Shown piece by piece: positions 9,384 through 18,079 of a stretch of 64,000 nucleotides of DNA. The notes below the pieces were generated by a model. It searched no databases. It was not told the DNA's origin and saw only the letters and a program-made list of their open reading frames with translations. Made by a program: the position numbers and the translations under genes. Source of the DNA: Streptosporangium amethystogenes (lineage in GTDB: Bacteria > Actinomycetota > Actinomycetes > Streptosporangiales > Streptosporangiaceae); contig NZ_JOEQ01000026.1 in the NCBI RefSeq assembly GCF_000721075.1, forward strand, positions 44,589 through 108,588, given 5' to 3'. Numbering within the stretch: the stretch's first letter is position 1; each line of letters opens with the position of its first letter.

Positions 9384-9919
9384 CGACCACGTTGATCCTG
9401 GTGGTGGGCGCCATCGTGGTGCTCTGCGCCGTCTACATCTCCTGGCGGGCGGGCAGGCTCGACCGGCTGCACATCCGGCTGGAGCTGGCCCGTGAGTCCC
9501 TGGACGCCGCCCTGGTGCGGCGGACCGCCGTCAGCCTGGAGCTGGCCGCCTCCCGGCTGCTGGACCCGGCGACGAGCCTGGTGCTGGCCGCGGCCGCCCA
9601 CGAGGCCCGTACGGCGGGACCCGAGGAGCGTGAGCACGCCGAGAGCGACCTGTCGCGCACCCTGCGAGCCGTCGTCGACCAGGAGCGCTTCGGCGACCGG
9701 CTGGCCGACACCGCGGCAGGTTCCGACCTGCTTGAGGAACTGGGGGCCGCGGTGGCCAAGGTCCTCTACTCCCGCCGGTTCTACAACAACGCGGTGGGCG
9801 TGACCCGCGCGGCGCAGCGCCGCTGGCTGGCCCGCACACTGCGGCTGGCCGGGCATACCGAGTATCCGGGCTTCTTCGAGATCGACGATGCGCCGCCGAA
9901 GGCCCTGGCCGCCGAATAA
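9380..9919 (+). CDS. LemA-like membrane-anchored protein
   Basis: The GTG start overlaps the pimA stop by four bases (GTGA). The 179-residue product has one N-terminal transmembrane segment (TLILVVGAIVVLCAVYISW). A mostly helical region follows, and near residue 135 there is SRRFYNNAVGVTRAAQRRW, which resembles the R-Y-YN-aV motif of LemA-family proteins. No enzymatic motif is visible. It is the last gene of the PIM cluster and is presumably a membrane accessory; its role is unknown. The LemA link is a weak-to-moderate family call made by eye. Confidence 0.6.
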   Translation: MTTTLILVVGAIVVLCAVYISWRAGRLDRLHIRLELARESLDAALVRRTAVSLELAASRLLDPATSLVLAAAAHEARTAGPEEREHAESDLSRTLRAVVDQERFGDRLADTAAGSDLLEELGAAVAKVLYSRRFYNNAVGVTRAAQRRWLARTLRLAGHTEYPGFFEIDDAPPKALAAE

Positions 9920-10016
9920 GCCGCACATAAACTGGAGTAGCTGACAAGTTGGACACCGGTAGGCTCTTGGCGGTTTATGGCTGAGTGGCTAAGTGGCTGA
10001 CTTGAGGAGATGAATC

Positions 10017-11027
10017 GTGCGGGTTTCTCGGATGATCGCCGTCACGCTGGCGGGAGTCGCGGTCCTCGCGCCGGTCGCGGCCTGCTCCTCCGACGAACCC
10101 GCGCCGGCGGGCAACCCGGTGGCCGGTGAGCCGAGTGCGGCTCCGACCCCCACGCCCGAGCCGACGCACCCCTTCACCGGACTGCCGGGCGCGGCCCGCA
10201 GGCCGGTGCTCGCGGCGAAGATCGAGAACACCGCGGCGGGCAAGCCGCAGCTCGGCCTCAAAAGCGCGGACATCGTCTACATCGAGCAGGTCGAGGCGGG
10301 CCTGACCCGGCTGATGGCGATCTTCTCCTCGAAGATCCCGGCCAAGATCGGCCCAGTTCGCAGCGCCCGCATCTCCGACCTGCACATCGTTCCGCAGTTC
10401 GGCAGGCCCGCCTTCGCCTACTCGGGCGCGCAGACCAAGATGCTCCCCCTCATCGCCGAGGCGTCGCTGTTCGACGTCTCCGACAGCCGGGCGCCGGGCG
10501 CCTACTTCCGGCAGGAAGGACGCTTCGCCCCCTACAACCTGTTCGCCAACACCAGGCAACTGCTGACCGAGGCGCCCAAGGCGAGCAGGGCCAAGGACAT
10601 CGGACTCACCTTCGGCGACGCCCCCGAGGGCGGCGTGCCGCGTAAGGCGTACAGCGTGAAGTACCCGGCGGCCCGTTTCACCTTCGCCTGGTCGCAGACG
10701 GCGGGTAAGTGGCTGATCTGGCAGGACGGCAAGAAGGACATGGCGGCCGAGGGCGGCCAGCTCGGCGCGCCCACGATCGTCGTGCAGTACACCAAGACGG
10801 AGCGCTCGGAGTTTCACGACAAGAACCAGAGCTACACGCCGCTGGTGCACAGCACGGGCAAGGGCAGGGCGATCGTGCTCCGCGACGGGCAGGCGTTCAA
10901 GGCCCGCTGGTCACGGGAGACGGAGAAGGACGGCACCGTCTTCACCACGGAGGCGGGTGAGCCGATGAACTTCGCCCCCGGTCAGGTCTGGATCGCGCTG
11001 GCCTCCGCCAAACCCGTCATTCCCTGA
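10017..11027 (+). CDS. DUF3048 (YerB-like) lipoprotein
   Basis: The GTG at 10017 gives 336 residues; a second in-frame start (ATG 10032) is possible. The N-terminal signal peptide ends in a lipobox VAAC (cysteine at about residue 23), so the mature protein should be lipid-anchored outside the membrane. A proline-rich stretch follows, then the paired domains of the DUF3048/YerB family: [38 protein letters not shown], and a C-terminal domain with IVVQYT and GQVWIALA. The biochemical role of the family is unknown. It is preceded by 97 bases without a gene and is probably its own transcription unit. Confidence 0.85.
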   Translation: MRVSRMIAVTLAGVAVLAPVAACSSDEPAPAGNPVAGEPSAAPTPTPEPTHPFTGLPGAARRPVLAAKIENTAAGKPQLGLKSADIVYIEQVEAGLTRLMAIFSSKIPAKIGPVRSARISDLHIVPQFGRPAFAYSGAQTKMLPLIAEASLFDVSDSRAPGAYFRQEGRFAPYNLFANTRQLLTEAPKASRAKDIGLTFGDAPEGGVPRKAYSVKYPAARFTFAWSQTAGKWLIWQDGKKDMAAEGGQLGAPTIVVQYTKTERSEFHDKNQSYTPLVHSTGKGRAIVLRDGQAFKARWSRETEKDGTVFTTEAGEPMNFAPGQVWIALASAKPVIP

Positions 11028-11175
11028 CGCGCAAGTGCTACATGATGTTCAAGAGGATCTTCTAAGAACGACAAGACGGCGTGTAGGGGGCATCCTGCCC
11101 AGCGCCTACGATGGAAGCGTAGTGGCCGTCCAGCGCGGGCGGCCCGTGATCCGCAGCCGTCGTGAGGTAGAGACC

Positions 11176-12090
11176 GTGTCCAGCAGCACGCCCGAAGTCA
11201 GCGATACCACCGTCACCGGAACCGCCCGGGTCAAGCGCGGCATGGCAGAGATGCTCAAGGGCGGCGTCATCATGGACGTCGTCAACGCCGAGCAGGCCAA
11301 GATCGCCGAGGACGCCGGTGCCGTGGCCGTCATGGCCCTCGAACGGGTACCCGCCGACATCCGCGCCCAGGGCGGCGTCTCCAGGATGAGCGACCCCGAC
11401 ATGATCGACGGCATCATCGCCGCCGTCTCGATCCCGGTCATGGCCAAGGCCCGCATCGGTCACTTCGTCGAGGCCCGGGTGCTCCAGTCGCTTGGCGTCG
11501 ACTACATCGACGAGTCCGAGGTGCTCACCCCGGCCGACTACGCCAACCACATCGACAAGTGGCAGTTCACGGTGCCCTTCGTCTGTGGCGCGACCAACCT
11601 GGGCGAGGCGCTGCGCCGTATCACCGAGGGCGCGGCGATGATCCGCTCCAAGGGCGAGGCGGGCACCGGCGACGTCTCCAACGCCACCACCCACATGCGC
11701 AAGATCAGGGGTGAGATCAAGCGCCTGACCTCGCTGCCCGCCGACGAGCTCTATGTCGCGGCCAAGGAGCTCCAGGCGCCGTACGAGCTGGTCGCAGAGG
11801 TCGCCAAGACCGGCAAGCTGCCGGTCGTGCTGTTCACCGCCGGCGGCATCGCCACCCCGGCCGACGCCGCGATGATGATGCAGCTCGGCGCCGAGGGCGT
11901 GTTCGTCGGCTCGGGCATCTTCAAGTCCGGCAACCCCGCCGAGCGCGCCGCCGCGATCGTCAAGGCCACCACCTTCCACGACGACCCCGACGTCATCGCG
12001 AAGGTCTCCCGCGGCCTGGGCGAGGCCATGGTCGGCATCAACGTCGACGACATCCCGGCCCCGCACCGGCTGGCCGAGCGCGGCTGGTAG
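11176..12090 (+). CDS. pdxS: Pyridoxal 5'-phosphate synthase lyase subunit
   Basis: PdxS makes PLP from ribose 5-phosphate, glyceraldehyde 3-phosphate and ammonia supplied by PdxT. The GTG at 11176, eight bases after GAGG, gives 304 residues, the normal family length; the frame runs further upstream without conserved content. The sequence is highly conserved: [28 protein letters not shown] with the first catalytic lysine (K91), RSKGEAGTG with the second (K159), and VGSGIFKS. It forms a (beta/alpha)8 barrel that assembles as a dodecamer with PdxT. A terminator-like hairpin follows the stop, although pdxT lies only 170 bases downstream. Confidence 0.96.
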   Translation: MSSSTPEVSDTTVTGTARVKRGMAEMLKGGVIMDVVNAEQAKIAEDAGAVAVMALERVPADIRAQGGVSRMSDPDMIDGIIAAVSIPVMAKARIGHFVEARVLQSLGVDYIDESEVLTPADYANHIDKWQFTVPFVCGATNLGEALRRITEGAAMIRSKGEAGTGDVSNATTHMRKIRGEIKRLTSLPADELYVAAKELQAPYELVAEVAKTGKLPVVLFTAGGIATPADAAMMMQLGAEGVFVGSGIFKSGNPAERAAAIVKATTFHDDPDVIAKVSRGLGEAMVGINVDDIPAPHRLAERGW

Positions 12091-12112
12091 CGGAACTCAG
12101 GGAAACCGGCAG

Positions 12113-12143
12113 AGAGGCGGCCTCCTTGACGGAGGCCGCCTCT
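12113..12143 (+). terminator. Rho-independent terminator after pdxS
   Basis: A perfect 13-base stem (AGAGGCGGCCTCC and its complement) with loop TTGAC is followed by TT. It sits 22 bases after the pdxS stop and would uncouple most transcription of pdxT from pdxS. Confidence 0.85.
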
Positions 12144-12260
12144 TTGGCGGTAGAAGGGCCGTTCGGGAAGGCCCAGGGCTGGCCATGAACCAGTTTGGGG
12201 TGATCCTAGAGGTGGCCATACCCTGAAAGGGACGTTTCTTTTCCAGGGGAAGGACCATTG

Positions 12261-12851
12261 GTGACCATCGTCCCGACGATCGGCGTGTTCGCGCTCCAGG
12301 GCGACGTGCGCGAGCACGTGCGCGCGCTGGAGGCGGTGGGCGCCAGAGCGGTCGCCGTACGGCGCCCTCACGAACTGGAGGCGGTCGACGGCCTCGTCAT
12401 CCCGGGCGGCGAGTCCACCACGATGTGGAAGCTCGCCGAGATCTTCGAACTGCTCGAACCGCTCCGGATGCGGATCAAGGCCGGCATGCCCGCCTACGGC
12501 TCCTGTGCCGGCATGATCATGTTGGCGGACCGGATCGAGGGCGGCATCGAGGGCCAGCAGACGATCGGCGGCATCGACATGGTCGTCCGGCGCAACGCCT
12601 TCGGCCGCCAGGTCGACTCCTTCGAGGCCGACATCGACTTCGCCGGCCGTGGTGCCATGCGGGCGGTCTTCATTCGCGCACCCTGGGTGGAATCCGTGGG
12701 TTCGGGGGTCGAAGTGCTGGCGTTGGCCGAACCTGGAGATAGGATCGTCGCGGTCCGTCAAGGACCGCTGCTCGCCACATCCTTCCACCCGGAGATCACC
12801 GGGGATGTCGGTGTGCATTCATATTTCACTGAGATGGTGAGGGAGCTCTAG
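12261..12851 (+). CDS. pdxT: Pyridoxal 5'-phosphate synthase glutaminase subunit
   Basis: PdxT hydrolyses glutamine and channels ammonia to PdxS. The class-I-like glutaminase triad is visible: nucleophile C82 in YGSCAGMI and H176/E178 in SFHPEITGD. The family motif VIPGGESTT lies near residue 50. I choose the GTG at 12261, after GGGGAAGGA, giving 196 residues; a TTG one codon earlier is also possible. It is separated from pdxS by a terminator hairpin, so it probably has a promoter of its own in 12144-12260. The stop is only three bases before the yebC start, suggesting co-transcription with yebC. Confidence 0.95.
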   Translation: MTIVPTIGVFALQGDVREHVRALEAVGARAVAVRRPHELEAVDGLVIPGGESTTMWKLAEIFELLEPLRMRIKAGMPAYGSCAGMIMLADRIEGGIEGQQTIGGIDMVVRRNAFGRQVDSFEADIDFAGRGAMRAVFIRAPWVESVGSGVEVLALAEPGDRIVAVRQGPLLATSFHPEITGDVGVHSYFTEMVREL

Positions 12852-12854
12852 GGG

Positions 12855-13607
12855 ATGTCCGGCCACTCCAAATGGGCGACGACGAAGCACAAGAAGGCGG
12901 CGCTTGACTCCAAGCGCGGCAAGCTGTTCGCCAAGCTCATCAAGAACATCGAGGTCGCGGCACGGACGGGCGGCCCCGATCCGGACGGCAACCCGACGCT
13001 GTACGACGCCATCACCAAGGCGCGCAAGAGCTCGGTTCCGATCGACAACATCGAGCGCGCCCGCAAGCGCGGCGGCGGCCTGGAGGCCGGCGGCGCCGAC
13101 TGGCAGACCATCATGTACGAGGGCTACGCCCCCGGCGGCATCGCGGTGCTGATCGAGTGCCTCACCGACAATCGCAACCGTGCGGCCTCCGAGGTCCGTG
13201 TCGCGCTGACCCGCAACGGCGGCTCGCTGGCCGACCCGGGCTCGGTGTCCTACATGTTCAACCGCAAGGGCGTCGTGCTCGTCCCCAAGGGCGAGCTGGG
13301 TGAGGACGACGTGCTGACCGCGGTCCTCGACGCGGGCGCCGAGGAGGTCAACGACCTGGGCGACCAGTTCGAGGTGGTCTCCGAGGCCACCGACCTCGTC
13401 CCGGTCCGCAAGGCCCTGCAGGAGGCCGGGATCGACTACGACTCGGCCGAGTCGAGCTTCATGCCGACGATGAACGTCCCGCTCGACGAGGACGGCGCCC
13501 GCAAGGTCTTCAGGCTGATCGACGCCCTTGAGGACAGTGACGACGTGCAGAACGTCTGGGCCAACTTCGACGTCTCCGACGAGGTCATGGAGAAGCTCGA
13601 AGCGTGA
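12855..13607 (+). CDS. yebC: YebC/PmpR family protein
   Basis: The 250-residue protein begins with the family signature [20 protein letters not shown] and keeps the family pattern throughout, for example [14 protein letters not shown] and [20 protein letters not shown]. Members were long annotated as transcriptional regulators; several are now linked to helping ribosomes through difficult (polyproline) stretches. Which role applies here cannot be read from the sequence. In actinobacteria yebC commonly sits between pdxT and ruvC. Here a predicted antiporter gene has come between yebC and ruvC. Confidence 0.93.
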   Translation: MSGHSKWATTKHKKAALDSKRGKLFAKLIKNIEVAARTGGPDPDGNPTLYDAITKARKSSVPIDNIERARKRGGGLEAGGADWQTIMYEGYAPGGIAVLIECLTDNRNRAASEVRVALTRNGGSLADPGSVSYMFNRKGVVLVPKGELGEDDVLTAVLDAGAEEVNDLGDQFEVVSEATDLVPVRKALQEAGIDYDSAESSFMPTMNVPLDEDGARKVFRLIDALEDSDDVQNVWANFDVSDEVMEKLEA

Positions 13608-13636
13608 CGGCCGGAGATCCAGTGTGATCTTGTGGT

Positions 13637-13680
13637 GTCCATGAGATTTACCCGTGTGCTCCAGGGCAGATCTCGTGGAC
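13637..13680 (+). promoter_or_regulatory. Inverted repeat abutting the antiporter start codon
   Basis: GTCCATGAGAT at 13637-13647 pairs with ATCTCGTGGAC at 13670-13680 (one G-U). The right arm ends two bases before the ATG and includes the only purine-rich stretch that could be the ribosome-binding site. It could act as a terminator of yebC, an operator, or a translation-controlling hairpin; the sequence does not decide. Confidence 0.45.
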
Positions 13681-13681
13681 A

Positions 13682-14956
13682 ATGGGAAATCCTGATCTGA
13701 TCTACGCCGTGGCGGGCATCGCCGCTCTGTTCGCGGCCACCCTGCCACGGTTGCTCAACCGTCTTCCCTTCTCGCTCCCCCTGGCGTGCCTGCTGGGCGG
13801 CGTCCTCCTGTACGTCCTTCCCCTACGGCTGCCGGAACCCGATCCGGTGGTCCATCGGGCGCTCATCGAGCACGCCGCCGAGCTCTGCGTGCTGGTCTCA
13901 CTCATGGGGGCGGGGCTGGCCGTCAACCGGCCCTTCGGACTCCGCGGCTGGTCCTCGACCTGGCGCCTGCTGGGGGTGACCCTCCCGCTGACCGTGTTGG
14001 GCGTGGCCGGCGCCGCCGTTCTGCTCGGCTGGCCGCCGGCGGCAGCGTTCCTGATGGGCGCGGTGCTCGCGCCCACCGACCCCGTACTCGCCTCGGACGT
14101 GCAGGTCGGGGAACCCGTCGACTCGGAGCAGGACGACGACGAGGTCCGCTTCGCCCTTACCTCCGAGGCGGGCCTCAACGACGGCCTGGCCTTCCCCCTG
14201 GTGTACGCGGCGATCGCGCTGGCCCTCAGCTCGGGCACCGGCTGGATCGGCGAGTGGGCGCTGGTCGACCTGCTCTACCGTTGCGGGGCGGGCGTGGTGT
14301 GCGGTCTGCTGATCGGTAAGGGGCTGGGGCGGCTGTTCTTCCGCGCCCGTGTCTCCGACCTGCGGCTGGCCGAGCACCGCGACGGCTTCGTGGCGCTGGC
14401 CGCGACGTTTTTGGCCTACGGCCTCACCGAGCTGGTCCACGGGTACGGCTTCATCGCGGTGTTCGTGACCGCCTGCACCATCAGGGCCGCCGAGCGCAGC
14501 CACGGCTACAACGGAGTGCTGCACGGGTTCATCGAGCAGGTCGAACGGCTGTTCACCGCCTGGCTGATCGTGCTGCTCGGCGGTTTCGTCGCGACGGGTG
14601 GCCTGGCCGCGCTCACCTGGCGCGGCGCCGCCGTCGGCCTGCTGCTCCTGCTGGTCATCCGGCCGCTGACCGGATGGCTCGCAGAGCTGGGCGGCCAGGC
14701 CGGGCCGCGTGAGCGCGTCGCCACGGCGTTCTTCGGCATCCGCGGCATCGGCTCGCTGTTCTACCTCGCCTACGCCCTGGGCCAGGCCGACTTCGGCGTG
14801 CCCGCGGCGGAGCTCTGGGCGGTGATCGCCTTCACCGTACTGGCCTCCTTGGTCGTGCACGGCGTCTCGGCCACGCCGGTGATGAACCGTCTGGACCGGC
14901 TGCGTGACAGGGCGGGACGCGCGCGGAACGCCGAGCCCTCCTCCCAGCACCTGTGA
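13682..14956 (+). CDS. Cation/proton antiporter, CPA1 (NhaP) type
   Basis: This 424-residue protein has about twelve hydrophobic segments. It contains the membrane-core motifs of sodium/proton exchangers: AVLAPTDPVLASD, with the TDP of the unwound helix, and LTSEAGLNDGLAFP, with the ND pair that binds cation and proton. It would exchange cytosolic Na+ or K+ for external protons; ion specificity is not evident. The start is ATG 13682 with a weak ribosome site in the arm of an inverted repeat. It sits between yebC and ruvC, genes that are otherwise usually close together, and so may have been inserted. Confidence 0.88.
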   Translation: MGNPDLIYAVAGIAALFAATLPRLLNRLPFSLPLACLLGGVLLYVLPLRLPEPDPVVHRALIEHAAELCVLVSLMGAGLAVNRPFGLRGWSSTWRLLGVTLPLTVLGVAGAAVLLGWPPAAAFLMGAVLAPTDPVLASDVQVGEPVDSEQDDDEVRFALTSEAGLNDGLAFPLVYAAIALALSSGTGWIGEWALVDLLYRCGAGVVCGLLIGKGLGRLFFRARVSDLRLAEHRDGFVALAATFLAYGLTELVHGYGFIAVFVTACTIRAAERSHGYNGVLHGFIEQVERLFTAWLIVLLGGFVATGGLAALTWRGAAVGLLLLLVIRPLTGWLAELGGQAGPRERVATAFFGIRGIGSLFYLAYALGQADFGVPAAELWAVIAFTVLASLVVHGVSATPVMNRLDRLRDRAGRARNAEPSSQHL

Positions 14957-15098
14957 GCACGGCCCCCAGGGAAAATCCGCGTCGGGCCGCAAAGGACCCG
15001 TGGGGCCCCGCCACGCTCCTTTCGAGGGCCGTGCGCGGCCTGCTCTCACGCGGTAGAGTCTGGCACCGAACAGGTGTTCGGCGAGCGGAGGCGTGCCG

Positions 15099-15701
15099 GT
15101 GCGATTGCCCGAACTGCGGGTCATGGGGGTCGATCCCGGGCTTACCCGATGCGGGCTCGGCGCCGTCGAGGGGAGGCCGGGTGCGCCGCTGAGCCTGGTC
15201 AAGGTCGGGGTGGTCCGCACCCCCGCCGACGACGAGATCGGCGCCCGGCTGGTGGCGATCGAGGCCGGCATAGAGCAGTGGCTCGACGAGCTCGAACCCG
15301 ACGCGGTGGCCGTGGAGCGGGTTTTCGCCCAGCACAACCTCAGGACCGTGATGGGCACCGCGCAGGCCTCCGCCGTGGCGATCCTGTGCGCCTCCCGCAG
15401 GGGGCTGCCGGTCGCCCTGCACACGCCGTCCGAGGTCAAGGCGGCGATCACCGGCAGCGGCACGGCCGACAAGCAGCAGGTCGGCACGATGGTGACCCGA
15501 CTGCTGCGGCTGGACGCCATGCCCAAGCCCGCCGACGCCGCCGACGCGCTCGCCCTCGCGATCTGCCACGTGTGGCGGGGCGGAGCCCAGAGCAGGCTGG
15601 CCGAGGCCGCGGCGAAGGCCGCGAGCGGCCCCGGCACGACCGCCGCGGCCTACTTCCGCGGCCGGGGCAGGGCCGGATACCCGAGAGGAACCACGAAGTG
15701 A
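15099..15701 (+). CDS. ruvC: Holliday junction endodeoxyribonuclease RuvC
   Basis: RuvC cuts Holliday junctions symmetrically after RuvAB branch migration. GGAGG at 15087-15091 is seven bases from the GTG at 15099, which I prefer over the GTG at 15093; the product has 200 residues. The four catalytic acids are visible: D12 in [12 protein letters not shown]73 in VAVERVF, and D146/D149 in [20 protein letters not shown] hexamer at 15054-15059 could be the -10 of the ruvCAB operon promoter. The stop overlaps the ruvA GTG start (GTGA). Confidence 0.95.
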   Translation: MRLPELRVMGVDPGLTRCGLGAVEGRPGAPLSLVKVGVVRTPADDEIGARLVAIEAGIEQWLDELEPDAVAVERVFAQHNLRTVMGTAQASAVAILCASRRGLPVALHTPSEVKAAITGSGTADKQQVGTMVTRLLRLDAMPKPADAADALALAICHVWRGGAQSRLAEAAAKAASGPGTTAAAYFRGRGRAGYPRGTTK

Positions 15702-16318
15702 TCGCCTCGGTGCGAGGACAGGTGACCGTGATCGCCCCGGACGGGGCGGTCGTCGAGGTGGGCGGGGTGGGAGTGCTCGTGCACTGCACGCCGGGCACGC
15801 TGGCGACGCTCAGAACAGGCGAGGAGGCCCGGCTGGCCACCTCGCTGGTGGTCCGCGAGGAGTCGCTGACGCTGTTCGGCTTCGCCACCGACGACGAGCG
15901 AGGGATCTTCGAGATGCTGCAGACGGCCAACGGGGTCGGCCCCAAGGTCGCCCTGGCGATGCTGGCCGTACACACCCCCAACGCGCTCAGGGTGGCCGTG
16001 GCCACCGCCGACGTCAAGGCGCTGACGAGGGTCCCCGGGGTGGGCCCGAAGGGCGCCCAGCGGATCATCGTCGATCTCAAGGGCAAACTCGGCACGCCTG
16101 AGGAGGCGGTCAACGCCGCGCTCAACGGCCGCGCCGCCGCGCCCGTCTGGCGCGATCAGGTCCACTCCGGCCTGGTCGGCCTGGGTTACTCGGCGCGGGA
16201 CGCGGACGAGGCGGTCGCCGCCGTCGAGCCCCGGGCCGACGCCGAACTGGCCGAGGGCCGCACCCCGCAGGTGGCGGCGCTGCTCAAGGCGGCACTCAGC
16301 GCGCTGAGCACGCGATGA
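15698..16318 (+). CDS. ruvA: Holliday junction DNA helicase subunit RuvA
   Basis: RuvA is the junction-binding tetramer that loads RuvB. The product has 206 residues. The N-terminal OB-fold starts [20 protein letters not shown]; two helix-hairpin-helix motifs follow ([16 protein letters not shown] and [20 protein letters not shown]); the C-terminal RuvB-binding domain contains [17 protein letters not shown]. The GTG start lies in the ruvC stop, so translation is coupled. ruvB follows after 73 bases. Confidence 0.95.
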   Translation: MIASVRGQVTVIAPDGAVVEVGGVGVLVHCTPGTLATLRTGEEARLATSLVVREESLTLFGFATDDERGIFEMLQTANGVGPKVALAMLAVHTPNALRVAVATADVKALTRVPGVGPKGAQRIIVDLKGKLGTPEEAVNAALNGRAAAPVWRDQVHSGLVGLGYSARDADEAVAAVEPRADAELAEGRTPQVAALLKAALSALSTR

Positions 16319-16391
16319 GAGGCTCGACGGCGAAGGCTCGGCGGCAGGGGCGCGGGCGCCTCCGCCGTACGGTGAGCAGAGGTGGGGCGGC

Positions 16392-17450
16392 GTGAGTTTC
16401 GAACGGGATCTGGTGTCGCCGGACGTCGAGGGCGACGAGAGGAACATCGAGGCGGCGCTGCGGCCCAAGCGGCTTGAGGAGTTCATCGGTCAGGCACGGG
16501 TGCGCGAGCAACTGTCCCTGGTGCTGCAGAGCGCGCTGCGGCGCAACCGGCCGCCGGACCACGTGCTGATGAGCGGCGGTCCCGGGCTGGGCAAGACGAC
16601 TCTCTCCATGATCATTGCGACCGAGCTCTCCGTGCCGCTCCGGATCACCTCGGGGCCCGCGCTTGAGCGGGCCGGCGACCTCGCGGCGATCCTGTCGACC
16701 CTCTCGGCGGGCGAGGTCCTGTTCATCGACGAGATCCACCGCATGGCCAGGCCCGCCGAGGAGATGCTCTACCTCGCGATGGAGGACTTCCGCGTCGACA
16801 TCGTGGTGGGCAAGGGGCCGGGGGCGACCGCGATCCCGCTGGAGATCGCCCCGTTCACCCTGGTCGGGGCCACCACCAGGGCCGGCATGCTCCCCGCGCC
16901 GCTGCGTGACCGCTTCGGCTTCGTCGCACACATGGACTTCTACGGGGTCGCCGAACTGGAGGAGGTGCTGCACCGCTCCTCGCGCCTGCTGGGCGTGACG
17001 CTGCCGGGCGACGCCGCCACCGAGATCGCCGGCCGCTCGCGGGGCACGCCCCGTATCGCCAACCGTCTGCTGCGCAGGGTCCGCGACTTCGCCGAGGTGC
17101 GCGCGGAAGGCGTCATCACCAGGGACGTCGCCTCCGCCGCGCTCAATCTCTACGAGGTCGACGCCGAGGGGCTCGACAGGCTCGACCGGGCGGTGCTCGG
17201 AGCGCTGCTGCGCAAGTTCGGTGGCGGCCCGGTGGGGCTGTCGACGCTGGCGGTCGCGGTGGGGGAGGAGCCGGAGACGGTCGAGGTGGTCGCCGAGCCG
17301 TTCCTGGTGCGGCAGGGCCTGCTGGCCCGCACCCCCCGTGGCCGGGTCGCGACCGCCGCGGCCTGGATCCATCTGGGGCTGGTGCCCCCGCCGGACGCCT
17401 TCGGCGCCTCGCTCCTCATCGATCTTGGGGATGATGCTGAGCAAATCTAG
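16392..17450 (+). CDS. ruvB: Holliday junction branch migration motor RuvB
   Basis: RuvB is the AAA+ hexameric motor of branch migration. The 352-residue product has Walker A GGPGLGKT (residues 62-69), Walker [10 protein letters not shown], sensor 1 GATTRAG, arginine finger region APLRDRFGF, sensor 2 [18 protein letters not shown] and the C-terminal winged helix. The GTG start follows GAGGTGGGG. It closes the ruvCAB cluster; 226 bases without a gene separate it from yajC. Confidence 0.96.
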   Translation: MSFERDLVSPDVEGDERNIEAALRPKRLEEFIGQARVREQLSLVLQSALRRNRPPDHVLMSGGPGLGKTTLSMIIATELSVPLRITSGPALERAGDLAAILSTLSAGEVLFIDEIHRMARPAEEMLYLAMEDFRVDIVVGKGPGATAIPLEIAPFTLVGATTRAGMLPAPLRDRFGFVAHMDFYGVAELEEVLHRSSRLLGVTLPGDAATEIAGRSRGTPRIANRLLRRVRDFAEVRAEGVITRDVASAALNLYEVDAEGLDRLDRAVLGALLRKFGGGPVGLSTLAVAVGEEPETVEVVAEPFLVRQGLLARTPRGRVATAAAWIHLGLVPPPDAFGASLLIDLGDDAEQI

Positions 17451-17547
17451 CGTTGTGGATCGGTAGGGGAGACGTACAAGCTTGATCACAGATAGATGAC
17501 AACTGTATCGAAATGGGAACTTCCCTGCGTGCCGGATCGTGACCTCG

Positions 17548-17577
17548 TTGCCGTGCTTCTAACAACTCGCCTAAACT
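17548..17577 (+). promoter_or_regulatory. Candidate promoter of yajC-secD-secF
   Basis: TTGCCG, an 18-base spacer and TAAACT lie about 100 bases before the yajC start, in the ruvB-yajC gap. The hexamers match the sigma-70-like consensus moderately; no other good candidate is nearer. Confidence 0.4.
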
Positions 17578-17676
17578 CCGAGCCTTGGCTGGCTGTGTAG
17601 GCTGACGTGCTGAGCGGCATGGTCGTATATGACGTCCGGTTTCACGCCGGTCATTCTCAAGAGAGGGAGCGGCCCT

Positions 17677-18039
17677 GTGGGCGGCAACTATTCAAGTCTG
17701 ATCATGATCGCTCTCATGGTCGTGGTTTTCTACTTCCTGCTGATCCGACCGCAGCGCAAGCGGCAGCAGGAGCAGGCCAAGATGCAGAACAGCCTCGCGC
17801 CGGGCACCGGTGTCATGACCACGACGGGTCTTTTCGGGACCGTGGTGGCCATCGACGCCGACGACGTGATCCTGGAGATCGCCCCCGGTGTGGAGACCCG
17901 CTGGGTGAAGGCGGCGATCGGCCGCGTCCTGGTTCCCGTCGACGATGTGGAGGAGGATGTCAAGGCCGCCGACCACGATGTCGCGGAGACCGCCGAGCAG
18001 CAGAGCGAAGAGCGCGACTCGACGAGCAAGAAACTGTGA
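17677..18039 (+). CDS. yajC: Sec translocase accessory subunit YajC
   Basis: YajC is a small single-span membrane protein that associates with SecDF and the SecYEG channel. GGGAG lies a few bases before the GTG at 17677, giving 120 residues starting VGGNYSSLI; an ATG at 17629 would add 16 residues that look unrelated to the family. One transmembrane helix (IMIALMVVVFYFLLIRPQRK) is followed by the conserved soluble domain (GTGVMTTTGLFGTVVAID). The C-terminal tail is acidic and probably disordered. secD starts 40 bases later. Confidence 0.92.
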   Translation: MGGNYSSLIMIALMVVVFYFLLIRPQRKRQQEQAKMQNSLAPGTGVMTTTGLFGTVVAIDADDVILEIAPGVETRWVKAAIGRVLVPVDDVEEDVKAADHDVAETAEQQSEERDSTSKKL

Positions 18040-18079
18040 ATAGGTTCACCACCAATCCCCTATAACCGAAAGTCGACCA

